20,859 nt of DNA from a virus, in the IMG/VR virus record IMGVR_UViG_3300047668_001624, positions 1 through 20,859 of that record; one strand, written 5' to 3'. How positions within the stretch are numbered: the first letter of the stretch is position 1; the number at the start of each line of letters is the position of its first letter. This document shows, in pieces, positions 1 through 7,271 of this stretch. Below the pieces are notes generated by a model. That model was not told the DNA's origin and made no database searches. It saw only the letters and a list, made by a program, of their open reading frames with translations. The position numbers were made by a program, and so were the translations under genes.

Positions 1-1
1 C

Positions 2-904
2 GCCCAGGGCGCCATGTCGACTGCCGGCGCCAAGATCATAATGACCGGCAACCCGACCCGGTCGACTGGGTATTTCTACGACGCCTTCCACGGCGCGAAC
101 GCCGAGCGATGGCACAAAATGACGGTGAGCTGCGCGGACAGCACCCGGGTGAGCCCGTCGTTCATATCGGACATGGTCCGCCAGTACGGGGAGAATTCGA
201 ACACCGTTCGGGTTCGTTGTTTGGGAGAATTCCCAGAGGGCGACGACGACACGGTCGTGCCGCGCCATCTGGCTGAGGCTGCCACGCGACGCGACGTCGA
301 GCCGTCTGAGACTTCCCCGATAGTCTGGGGACTGGATCCGGCTCGGTTCGGTGCCGACCGCACCGCCTTAGCCAAGCGCCAGGGTAACGCGGTCACTGAG
401 ATAAGAAGTTGGTCCGGCCTTGACCTGATGGAGACGGCGGGACGCGTCAAGGCCGAGTACGACGACATGCGCTGGGATGCCCGCCCCGCGGAGATACTGA
501 TAGATTCCATTGGGTTGGGCAGTGGCATCCTGGACCGGCTGCTGGAACTGGACCTGCCGGCCCGCGGCATTAACGTCGCTGAGTCCAGCGCCATGGGCGA
601 GCGGTTTGTCCGCCTACGCGACGAGCTCTGGTGGAGCGCGCGCGAGTGGCTAGAGGAACGAAACTGCGTCCTACCGGACGACGATATCTTGGTCAACGAA
701 CTGTGTCTGCCGCGGTATTCCTACACCAGCGCCGGCAAGATCAAGGTCGAGAGCAAGGACGAGTCAAAGAAGCGCTACGGGAATAAAAGTCCTGATCTGG
801 CAGACGCGGTGGTGTTGACATTCGGGTCATCCCAGACCGCGATCACCGGCAAGGGCTACAAGTGGTCCAAGCCGATCGAATATACAGCCACGGGGATAGT
901 ATAG
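2..904 (+). CDS. terL: Terminase large subunit, C-terminal part (5' truncated by window edge)
   Basis: This is the DNA-packaging motor and nuclease; it cuts concatemeric DNA and pumps it through the portal. The frame is open to the left edge, so the methionine at 14 is probably internal. The first residues (KIIMTGNPTR) match the coupling motif at the end of the terminase ATPase domain, so the Walker A and B motifs lie outside the window. The rest is an RNase H-like nuclease. Its likely metal-binding aspartates are in GLDPARFG (Asp codon at 335), ILIDSIGLG (Asp at 503) and SPDLADAVVLTFG (Asp at 794 and 803). The order and spacing fit the Terminase_6C type of nuclease domain. The stop TAG is followed directly by the next ATG. 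The family call is strong; the packaging strategy (headful or cohesive) cannot be read from this fragment. Confidence 0.95.
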   Translation, partial: AQGAMSTAGAKIIMTGNPTRSTGYFYDAFHGANAERWHKMTVSCADSTRVSPSFISDMVRQYGENSNTVRVRCLGEFPEGDDDTVVPRHLAEAATRRDVEPSETSPIVWGLDPARFGADRTALAKRQGNAVTEIRSWSGLDLMETAGRVKAEYDDMRWDARPAEILIDSIGLGSGILDRLLELDLPARGINVAESSAMGERFVRLRDELWWSAREWLEERNCVLPDDDILVNELCLPRYSYTSAGKIKVESKDESKKRYGNKSPDLADAVVLTFGSSQTAITGKGYKWSKPIEYTATGIV

Positions 905-3900
905 ATGGCCTACGCGGACGAGTACGGCAGAGCGACGGGACTGTTGGGGCGACCGGCCCCAGGCCGCGCGCGACGCCGGAGCCGCGTGGCGGGGTTGCTT
1001 GCAGATGGGTTTGTCGGCCGACCTGAAGCGGGAACCGTCGATGAGATGGGCGGGGGCGTCGCCCCAGGACTGTCAGCAACGCGGGGTGCCGAGGGCATTT
1101 CACCAATGGACCCAAGTCAGGCGCGTGGACCCAATCTCCCCAGAATGCTAGCGGTGGGCGGGTTGATGACTGTGCCGGGCGCCGGCACGATGGACGCGGG
1201 TGGCGTGTATCCTGACCCAATAAACGAGGGCAAATATCTGCCGTCTATGCGAGCAAACTTGAACAAGGGAAAATATTTGGACGCGAGCCTTCAGGCACTG
1301 GGCCAAGCGGGTGATGCGGCCTCTGGTTTCGGCCTCCCCGGGGCCTTGGCTGGCGCGGTCCTCGGAGGTCCTAGAGCGATCCAACAGGCGCTGCGCGCTG
1401 CCCGTGGGCTTTCGCCCGTCCCTACGTTTAAGGCTGCTGACGGTGCGCCCCGAGCGGTGCAGTCACCCCCTGATGCATCCATTCCGGCATCCAGTCGTGG
1501 GGTCTTGAGATCGGACAACGAACCATTCAAATCAGTCAAAAGCGACGCCGAGGACCAAATTTCCGGCGATAATCTTTTGCGGAACCCCGATGGGACAACC
1601 GCCAGCACGCGATTGCAGAAAGCGAAGGCCAGTGACCTCCGCTGGAAAGAACAACACCCAGGCCAGGATCCTTGGGTAGAATTTACACCGGAGAACGCGG
1701 AGAATATTTCCGACGTTATGGTCACCGAGGCGTTGCAAGCGGCGAATCAGGGAGAAAACGCAGCGCAGTGGTATAGCTCCACCCTCGATGGCGCAAACCG
1801 CGTGGTCGCTAAGATGTTCCCCGAAATACTTGGCGATCCAATCTCGCGCTCGAACTTCGGCGTGATACAGGCTATCACCAGCAATGGGAAAACCGTCGAG
1901 ACCAACGCGCGTATGACGCACAAATTATATTCCGAATTTAAGCAAACCGGGCGGTTCCCAGAGTCTGTGCCGGAGGGCGGCGTCGAAGGCCGGCAGATGG
2001 AACAGGCATTCCGGCAGATGAACCAGCTGGTCGATCGTCTTGGCGGCGGCGAGGTGGGTTCCGAGAAAGCCATGCAGTTGCTCAACACCGAGTTCACGGT
2101 GGCGGAGCTCAACAAATTGATGGGGCCTTATGGGTTCCAGGTATCCGGTGAGAAGACTAATGCATTGGTAATGGGGTCTGCTATTTTTGGCCCCAAAATT
2201 GGCGCGGGATTTTATCAGAACCTGATGGGGAATTTCAATCCGCTGACAGCCGATCGTTGGTGGATGCAGACCTGGGGGCGGATCACTGGTGCGTCTCATC
2301 TGCCGATGGATGGACCTCAGAGAGCAAAACAGGGCGCGGCTCTGCTGGCTGCGCTCCGCGCTAGCAAGGACAAGAAGCCGGGCGGGTATACGCTGAAACA
2401 GCTTGAAAAAGACCCGGATAAATTGTTGGCGGTGGCTAGGACGTTCAACCGGCGATATGCGAATGGCGGTTATGAAGATAAATCGCCTGTTCACTTGGCG
2501 TCGAAGGGGTTGGCTGAAGGGCAGGACCGCGTCGCGGAGGCGCCGACAGGCGGAGCACACCGGGCATTCATGCGTGAGGCGGTCGATAAGACGCTGACTA
2601 AATTGCAAGCCGCCGGCCTTGATATTTCGCGGGCGGATCTCCAGGCGTTGCTGTGGTTTCCCGAGAAAGACATCTCTCGGGCTCACGGCATCGGGAATAA
2701 GGGCGCGGCCCCGAACGATTACAAAAAAGTCTTTTCGCAGATAGCTAGAGAGCAGGGCGTTTCAGAGGCGGCAATTAAGGAGGCCGTTGGCGGCAAAGCT
2801 CTTGCGGCCAAGGTTTCCCCGCTCCCCGATCGAAGCGCGACGATGGGGCTTCTGTCCCCTCCAGTGAGGGTCAGTGAAACGATAGAGGCGGTTCCGAGCA
2901 CGAGGGCGCGCGGTGGTGGATCTCCTGACCTTGAGGGGATGCATTTGGCGCCGGATTCCGTTAGAGCGAACTTCAGCGAAGAAGTAAGCGCCGCGCTGCG
3001 ACCTAGTGGCAGCGATGTCATGCTGGAGAGCCAAGGCATACCGAACACAGCGAGCATGGGGCAGGGAGCGTGGATTGGTCATGGCGGCGGAATAGAAAAC
3101 AACCCGTTAATGGTCGCTTCGCACAACCAGGATCTTAACGCCTCGGGGAAGATCCCCGGTAGCGCCGTGAAGGCTCATCGGGCTAGTGCCGCGTTGAAAG
3201 GTTGGGGATTAGTCCAAGACGGATCTCCCTGGCATGGCATTATGGCGGATCCAATAGGGACATCTCGTCGTTATCCAAAAGACCCCGGGGTGACATCCGG
3301 AGAAATTAACGCGGGCGTTAGAGCCAACCCTAATCTGGATGCATACCCTCTCGTGGACACTGACGAGGGTGTGAATTTGCTGGATCTGGACTTCGGAGAC
3401 GGGATAACGCCCGGTCAATACAACGCCATTGAAGGCGCCATAAACCCCACCTTGACCGGCGTTCCTTCCAGAAACATGACGCCCCCGAACAAGGGCTACA
3501 TCGACATGTCTGATGCGATCCAATCCCCACAGGGGTCTGGAGATATGACGCGGGAGATGTTCAAGGATGTTGATAAACTCTCGCCGGCGGCGCGGAAGAG
3601 GTTGGAGTCGCCAGAGGTAAGAGCGGCGATGCGGGGCGTGATGGACGCTCGGGAGCGGGCCGGCCAGTTACCGGACATCGGAGCGCCGAGCGCGGATGTT
3701 CAAAATGGGATACGGATTTTTGTAGAAGAAGGATTCGAGGGTCTTAGGAAAGCGCTAGGTAATAAAGGCTTCATTCAAGGTGTCGCAGCATTGGGCCTAA
3801 CGGGGCTTCTCGCCAAACAAATGCAGGAGAGGGGCGGTCTCCTCGCCCCTGTCCCGTCATCGCCCGCCGAGAAAGAATTATATGTAACAGTTCGGCCTGA

Positions 3901-3946
3901 AGGCGAATCCAGGCAAAAAGAAGATATCAGAATGCGCGCCAGATAA
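905..3946 (+). CDS. Large putative virion-associated protein with possible HhH-GPD (DNA glycosylase-like) domain
   Basis: This 1013-aa protein starts on the base after the terminase stop. I do not recognise it as a whole. The N-terminus is basic and Gly/Pro/Arg-rich (about residues 15-60) and is followed by a hydrophobic Gly/Ala stretch (about 140-160). Residues about 240-470 look like a folded domain that may belong to a phage domain family of unknown function (possibly DUF7178, name not checked). Within it, a helix around GVIQAITSN (319-327) is followed about 100 residues later by a GPK turn with Lys431, and Asp450 lies 19 residues after that lysine, next to two tryptophans. This order and spacing resemble the catalytic Lys and Asp of OGG1-type HhH-GPD glycosylases. 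A second compact region spans about 670-850, and one hydrophobic helix lies near 955-970. Its length, linkers and place beside terminase suggest a protein carried in the virion, but this is inference. Confidence 0.85.
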   Translation: MAYADEYGRATGLLGRPAPGRARRRSRVAGLLADGFVGRPEAGTVDEMGGGVAPGLSATRGAEGISPMDPSQARGPNLPRMLAVGGLMTVPGAGTMDAGGVYPDPINEGKYLPSMRANLNKGKYLDASLQALGQAGDAASGFGLPGALAGAVLGGPRAIQQALRAARGLSPVPTFKAADGAPRAVQSPPDASIPASSRGVLRSDNEPFKSVKSDAEDQISGDNLLRNPDGTTASTRLQKAKASDLRWKEQHPGQDPWVEFTPENAENISDVMVTEALQAANQGENAAQWYSSTLDGANRVVAKMFPEILGDPISRSNFGVIQAITSNGKTVETNARMTHKLYSEFKQTGRFPESVPEGGVEGRQMEQAFRQMNQLVDRLGGGEVGSEKAMQLLNTEFTVAELNKLMGPYGFQVSGEKTNALVMGSAIFGPKIGAGFYQNLMGNFNPLTADRWWMQTWGRITGASHLPMDGPQRAKQGAALLAALRASKDKKPGGYTLKQLEKDPDKLLAVARTFNRRYANGGYEDKSPVHLASKGLAEGQDRVAEAPTGGAHRAFMREAVDKTLTKLQAAGLDISRADLQALLWFPEKDISRAHGIGNKGAAPNDYKKVFSQIAREQGVSEAAIKEAVGGKALAAKVSPLPDRSATMGLLSPPVRVSETIEAVPSTRARGGGSPDLEGMHLAPDSVRANFSEEVSAALRPSGSDVMLESQGIPNTASMGQGAWIGHGGGIENNPLMVASHNQDLNASGKIPGSAVKAHRASAALKGWGLVQDGSPWHGIMADPIGTSRRYPKDPGVTSGEINAGVRANPNLDAYPLVDTDEGVNLLDLDFGDGITPGQYNAIEGAINPTLTGVPSRNMTPPNKGYIDMSDAIQSPQGSGDMTREMFKDVDKLSPAARKRLESPEVRAAMRGVMDARERAGQLPDIGAPSADVQNGIRIFVEEGFEGLRKALGNKGFIQGVAALGLTGLLAKQMQERGGLLAPVPSSPAEKELYVTVRPEGESRQKEDIRMRAR

Positions 3947-3966
3947 TGATCGACGCTCCCGCGGTT

Positions 3967-4251
3967 TTAGCGTTTCTTCCCGCCGTACATCCCCTTGATG
4001 TTCTGCCGGAGAAGGGCCTCGTTGCTGGCCTTGAGGATGTGATGGGGCGGAGGTTGCCAGCATGTGGCCCTCATCGACACCCCACAGTCTTCCCCGGTTT
4101 TGGGATGCCTGAACCGGATTGTCGCGAAGACGTTCTCGCCGGTTTCGCCGGTGGACAGTGTCTTGGTCTCAATCCTAAGGTCGGTGACCTCGGCGAAGAA
4201 CACACCAAGATCGACCTCGATGGTTCCGTTGTCGTTGATTATGTCTGCCAT
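3967..4251 (-). CDS. 94-aa protein of unknown function, the only reverse-strand gene
   Basis: This short gene runs against every other gene in the window. Three things make it credible. On the minus strand TAGGAGAG (4256-4263) lies 6 nt before the ATG, counting from AGGAG. A sigma70-like promoter lies just upstream. The translation has ordinary globular composition with a lysine-rich end (GGKKR) and GC-rich third codon positions like its neighbours. The N-terminal half reads as alternating beta-type sequence (IEVDLGVFFAEV, then ENVFATIRF), followed by a Cys/Trp/Pro patch and a helix. No family is recognised. The plus-strand frame over the same bases is rich in Pro, His and Cys and looks like a shadow. 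The gene is convergent with the 1013-aa gene and divergent from the 51-aa gene. It could be a separately expressed accessory gene (moron). Confidence 0.78.
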   Translation of the reverse strand: MADIINDNGTIEVDLGVFFAEVTDLRIETKTLSTGETGENVFATIRFRHPKTGEDCGVSMRATCWQPPPHHILKASNEALLRQNIKGMYGGKKR

Positions 4252-4255
4252 GATG

Positions 4256-4263
4256 CTCTCCTA
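4256..4263 (-). promoter_or_regulatory. Shine-Dalgarno site of the reverse-strand gene
   Basis: Minus-strand TAGGAGAG ends 4 nt before the ATG at 4251, with 6 nt between the AGGAG core and the ATG. It is one of the better ribosome-binding sites in the window and is the main reason to prefer the minus-strand reading here. Confidence 0.75.
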
Positions 4264-4275
4264 TTTCCTGCTTCT

Positions 4276-4305
4276 TTGACCGTCGTCGGTCAGGCCCAAG
4301 ATAAT
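4276..4305 (+). promoter_or_regulatory. Sigma70-like promoter facing the 51-aa gene and portal cluster
   Basis: Plus-strand TTGACC (4276-4281, 5 of 6) and GATAAT (4300-4305, 5 of 6) are 18 bp apart. The -10 shares its AT-rich bases with the -10 of the minus-strand promoter, so polymerase could bind in only one direction at a time. The predicted start near 4312 leaves a leader of only about 11 nt, which makes this the weaker of the two calls. Confidence 0.4.
4277..4292. promoter_or_regulatory. Candidate operator dyad or leader hairpin (TGACCG-N4-CGGTCA)
   Basis: A perfect 6-bp inverted repeat with a 4-base centre lies over the plus-strand -35 element. It also covers about the first 3-18 transcribed bases of the minus-strand gene. 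As DNA it could be a repressor site acting on both promoters; as RNA it would be a small hairpin at the 5' end of the minus-strand transcript. Its length alone is not rare in 20 kb; its position is what suggests a role. Confidence 0.35.
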
Positions 4306-4329
4306 ATCAATGAGGCTTAGAAATGTCGA
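4301..4329 (-). promoter_or_regulatory. Sigma70-like promoter with extended -10 for the reverse-strand gene
   Basis: On the minus strand TCGACA (4324-4329, 5 of 6 match to TTGACA) is separated by exactly 17 bp from TATTAT (4301-4306, 5 of 6 match to TATAAT). TG at the extended -10 position precedes it (TGATATTAT). Transcription would start near 4294, giving a leader of about 43 nt that contains a hairpin and the Shine-Dalgarno site. The -35 element overlaps the start codon of the plus-strand 51-aa gene. It was found by eye and there is no expression evidence. Confidence 0.55.
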
Positions 4330-4478
4330 ACGCTAAAACCTACTACACTCGGCGCGCTATCGGCCCGAAACCGATGAGCATTTGCGGCCGGTGTGAAAAG
4401 CCTCGGCGGTGTGACCGCCATCAAAAATGTATGGCGGCGCCGATCGTGAAGCGCTCCAAAACGAAAGTGAGCGACTGA
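4323..4478 (+). CDS. 51-aa Cys-rich (zinc-knuckle-like) small protein
   Basis: This small gene encodes a basic protein of 51 residues with a cysteine cluster: CGRC, then Cys six residues on, then Cys six more (Cys21, 24, 30, 36, with His33 between). Such a pattern could bind one zinc ion. The N- and C-termini are rich in Lys and Arg (TRRAIGPKP; KRSKTKVSD), so nucleic-acid contact is possible but unproven. GAGG at 4312-4315 lies 7 nt before the ATG. The stop TGA shares its A with the ATG of the next gene, a coupling junction seen repeatedly in this window. I know no named family for it. The good flanking signals make it more likely than not to be real. Confidence 0.65.
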   Translation: MSNAKTYYTRRAIGPKPMSICGRCEKPRRCDRHQKCMAAPIVKRSKTKVSD

Positions 4479-5170
4479 TGGCAACGGATCTCGGTTTTAC
4501 CCTCGGCGGGATAGATTTCATTCCGGCGCCAGCCAACGTCGACCCCAACGAGAACATCATTCGTCCGGAGCTCCAGGACGGCCCGCTGGCGATAGACGAA
4601 CTGATGAACATTCTGAAATTGTTTGCCGGCGGGAATGTGGGCGCCGGGGTTCAGAATTTATCCGGGAACCTGGATCCGAACACCACCGCGTCGCAGGTTC
4701 AGATCAGCCCCGTCATCCCGTCTGGAGTGTTTACTCCCGCTGGGGACAACGCTAACCCCGATACGAATACCCAGGCGCCACAGGCGGCGCCAGGGAAATT
4801 CAACTTGAGCCACATGTTCGAAATTCAGAGCGCCCTGGACCAGATGAACCCCGGCATGATCGATCGCATGAACGCGGGACAGATTTTCAAGAGCGCCGGC
4901 CTGGACGCGAACGGACGCCCGACGATGGATTTCAAAAAAGGCAACGCCATGAGCGCAGAGTTCATGGGACCTTCCGGCGGTCTGCTGACGACCCTCGACC
5001 ACCCCCAGACGGGTAACAGGTGGACCGTTGACCAGATGGTACGCCAAGCGGCAGCTAACATCGGCAACCTCGACTTTTCCGGGGGAGATAGCGGCGGCGA
5101 CTCTGGCGCGCAGGGCGGGGGCTCAGGCGGCGGCGGTGGCGGTGAGAATGACACGGGGGACGCTTGGTGA
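4478..5170 (+). CDS. Unknown phage protein with poly-glycine C-terminal tail
   Basis: This 230-aa protein lies directly upstream of portal and is not recognised. I chose the ATG at 4478, coupled to the preceding stop, over an in-frame ATG at 4427 that has no ribosome-binding site and would run through the 51-aa gene. The N-terminus (TLGGIDFIPAPANVD) is followed by a predicted helix (IDELMNILKLFAGG), a Pro/Asn/Thr-rich linker (about 75-105), a compact region with several Met and Asp residues (about 108-205), and a tail of Gly, Ser and Asp ending in GGGGGGENDTGDAW. The place between terminase and portal suggests a head or packaging accessory role, but the sequence does not prove it. Its TGA overlaps the portal ATG. 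Confidence 0.85.
   Translation: MATDLGFTLGGIDFIPAPANVDPNENIIRPELQDGPLAIDELMNILKLFAGGNVGAGVQNLSGNLDPNTTASQVQISPVIPSGVFTPAGDNANPDTNTQAPQAAPGKFNLSHMFEIQSALDQMNPGMIDRMNAGQIFKSAGLDANGRPTMDFKKGNAMSAEFMGPSGGLLTTLDHPQTGNRWTVDQMVRQAAANIGNLDFSGGDSGGDSGAQGGGSGGGGGGENDTGDAW
5081..5147 (+). repeat. Low-complexity Gly/Ser/Asp-coding tract
   Basis: GGC/GGT/GGG codons broken by Ser and Asp codons encode a flexible tail at the end of the 230-aa protein. Simple-sequence tracts like this are prone to length change. Confidence 0.7.
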
Positions 5171-7269
5171 TGATCGACGACGACGAGCTTTCGTCCATAG
5201 TTCAGCGCGAGGCGGAGCAAGCGCTGAACTACAGCGACGCGACGTACAGCGACGAACGAATCAAGGCGCTGGAATATTACCACGGCGAGAAATTCGGCAA
5301 CGAGGAGGTCGGCCGATCCCAGGTGGTCAGCCGGGACGTCGCCGACGTAATTGATCACATGATGCCTCAGTTGATGAGGATATTCGCGTCATCCGATTAC
5401 GTTCGTTTCGCGCCACGCGGTCCCGAGGATGTCGGCGCCGCTGATCAAGCCAGCGACCTAGCGAACTACATTCTCGACACCGAGAACCACGGCTTCACAT
5501 TGATGCACAACTGGTTCAAGGACGCGCTCCTGAACAAGGCCGGCGTCATCAAGGTTTACTGGGACGAGCGGGAGAGGGTCGAGGAGCGGACCTTCGAGGG
5601 GCTGACCGATCAGGAACTCCAGGCGCTCCTGGCCGACGACACCGTCGACATAATCAGCCAGGATATCCGAGTAATTCAAGAGGCTGAAATCGAGCCCATG
5701 ACCGAAAAGGTTGTGGCCGAGGCGGTCAACGAATTTGACGTGACCATCAAGCGCCGCATTTCCGATGGGCGAGTAAAGCTGGATCTGATCCCGCCGGAGG
5801 AATTCCTGATCGACACCCGGGCCAAAAGCCTGGAAGACGCGCGTTTTGTCGCGCATCGCACCCTGGTCACCGTCAGCGACTTGGTCGCGATGGGATACGA
5901 TCGCGACGAGGTCGAGGAGCATGCGGGCGGCGCGGACGAGCGACACGCTCAAGAGCGGCAGGGCCGCTTCCAGGACCTCGATGGAGGCCTTGAGAATGAC
6001 GCGGCGGATGACACCCTCGCCGAGGTTGTCTACACCGAGGCGTTCCTACAGGTCGACGCGGACGAGGACGGCATCGCCGAAACCATGCGGGTCTGCACTA
6101 TCGGCGAGGATTACCACGTCGTCCGGTCGGAGTATTCCGACGCGGCGCCGTTTGCTCTGCTGTCGCCAGTCCTGATGCCGCACCGCGCGGTGGGCCAGAG
6201 CATCGCCGAGAAATTGTTCGACATCCAGCTAACGAAGAGCGCGCTGCTCAGGAGCACGCTCGATAATGTGTACCTGACAAACAACTCCCGCGTCCTCGCA
6301 CTGGAGGGGGCCACCAACCTCGATGACCTGATGACCAATCGCCCTGGCGGTATCGTCCGGGTGCGTCAGATGGGCGCCGTGCAGCCGCTCACCGTGCCCC
6401 AGGTTGGGCGCGACGCGATGGCGGCGATCCAGTACATGGATCAGGTCAAGGAAGAGCGCACCGGCATCTCGAAGGCCAGCATGGGCCTGGATCCAGATGC
6501 GCTGCAAAGCGCGACCGCCACGGCTGTCGCGGCGACGGTCAGCGCCGGCCAGAGCCAAATCGAGATGATCGCGCGCGTGTTCGCGGAAACGGGGATCAAA
6601 GACCTGTTCCGACTGATCCTGCGATTGATCACGCAATACCAGGACGAGCCGAAGCTGATCCGGCTGCGCAACGAATTCGTGCCGATCGACCCACGCGGCT
6701 GGGACGCCGAGATGGACGTGACAATCAACGTCGGTCTCGGCACTGGTCAGGCGCAAGAGAAGATGCAGTTTCTGGCCCAGATCGCCGGCAAGCAGGAGCA
6801 GCTGCTCCAGACCATGGGACAGAACAATCCCATGGTGACGCTGCCGCAATATGCCGCGACGCTGGAGAAAATGATCGAGGCGGCCGGGTTCAAAGACACC
6901 GAGACGTTTGTCAATCGACCGTCTCAGGTAACGCAAATCGCTCAACAAATGGCTCAACAGGCCGCTCAGAACAAGCAGCAGCCGCAACTCGACCCGGTCG
7001 CTCAGGCGGAACTCCAGATGAAGCAGATGGAGGCCCAGGCACGGATCGAGGACAGCCGGGCAAGGCTGGAGATGGAGCGGGAGAAAATTACGGCCGAGAT
7101 GGAATTGGCGCGCGCCAAGATGGAGGCGGAGATCCAGTTGAACCGCGAGAAGGCTCTCGCACAGATTGATCTCAGGCGAGCCGAGCTCGCCGAGGAAGCG
7201 CAGCTTGAGGCCATCAAAATGAGTGCTAATCTTCCTGGGGGCCAGGGCAACATCAACATGAACAATTAA
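5170..7269 (+). CDS. Portal protein (P22-like)
   Basis: The portal is the dodecameric ring at one capsid vertex through which DNA enters and leaves, and it is the docking site for terminase and the head-tail adaptor. The protein is 699 aa, close to the about 725 aa of P22 gp1. The N-terminal part has the usual pattern (GRSQVVSRDVADVIDHMMP, about residues 47-65, then a conserved RIFAS), followed by an alpha/beta body with PPEEFLIDTRA near 214-224. From about residue 590 it is almost pure helix (Gln, Glu, Lys, Arg, Ala and Met), matching a long C-terminal barrel. The ATG at 5170 overlaps the previous stop (TGATG). In-frame TTG at 5164 and GTG at 5167 are less likely starts. The next gene starts two bases after its stop. 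Confidence 0.94.
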   Translation: MIDDDELSSIVQREAEQALNYSDATYSDERIKALEYYHGEKFGNEEVGRSQVVSRDVADVIDHMMPQLMRIFASSDYVRFAPRGPEDVGAADQASDLANYILDTENHGFTLMHNWFKDALLNKAGVIKVYWDERERVEERTFEGLTDQELQALLADDTVDIISQDIRVIQEAEIEPMTEKVVAEAVNEFDVTIKRRISDGRVKLDLIPPEEFLIDTRAKSLEDARFVAHRTLVTVSDLVAMGYDRDEVEEHAGGADERHAQERQGRFQDLDGGLENDAADDTLAEVVYTEAFLQVDADEDGIAETMRVCTIGEDYHVVRSEYSDAAPFALLSPVLMPHRAVGQSIAEKLFDIQLTKSALLRSTLDNVYLTNNSRVLALEGATNLDDLMTNRPGGIVRVRQMGAVQPLTVPQVGRDAMAAIQYMDQVKEERTGISKASMGLDPDALQSATATAVAATVSAGQSQIEMIARVFAETGIKDLFRLILRLITQYQDEPKLIRLRNEFVPIDPRGWDAEMDVTINVGLGTGQAQEKMQFLAQIAGKQEQLLQTMGQNNPMVTLPQYAATLEKMIEAAGFKDTETFVNRPSQVTQIAQQMAQQAAQNKQQPQLDPVAQAELQMKQMEAQARIEDSRARLEMEREKITAEMELARAKMEAEIQLNREKALAQIDLRRAELAEEAQLEAIKMSANLPGGQGNINMNN

Positions 7270-7271
7270 CC

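Noticed and set aside
1925-2686. Minus-strand open frame of 253 codons in the 1013-aa gene
   Set aside because: It is a shadow frame with Arg/His/Pro-rich composition and no initiation signal; the plus frame holds the coherent domain.
3950-3980. Possible terminator between the convergent genes
   Set aside because: Only a 4-bp stem (CGCT with AGCG) with a long loop can be drawn before TTTCTT; this is too weak to call.
3946-4320. Plus-strand open frame of 124 codons overlapping the reverse-strand gene
   Set aside because: It starts in a TAATG overlap with the preceding stop, which is attractive, but the protein is unusually rich in Pro, Cys and His with no fold-like pattern. The opposite strand has a better ribosome-binding site, a promoter and natural composition. 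It remains the main alternative.
4427-4477. Upstream in-frame start for the 230-aa protein
   Set aside because: No Shine-Dalgarno site precedes it, and the extension would read through the 51-aa gene in another frame; the ATG at 4478 is coupled to the preceding stop.
5164-5169. TTG or GTG starts for portal
   Set aside because: The ATG at 5170 overlaps the upstream stop as at other junctions in the window and needs no rare start codon.
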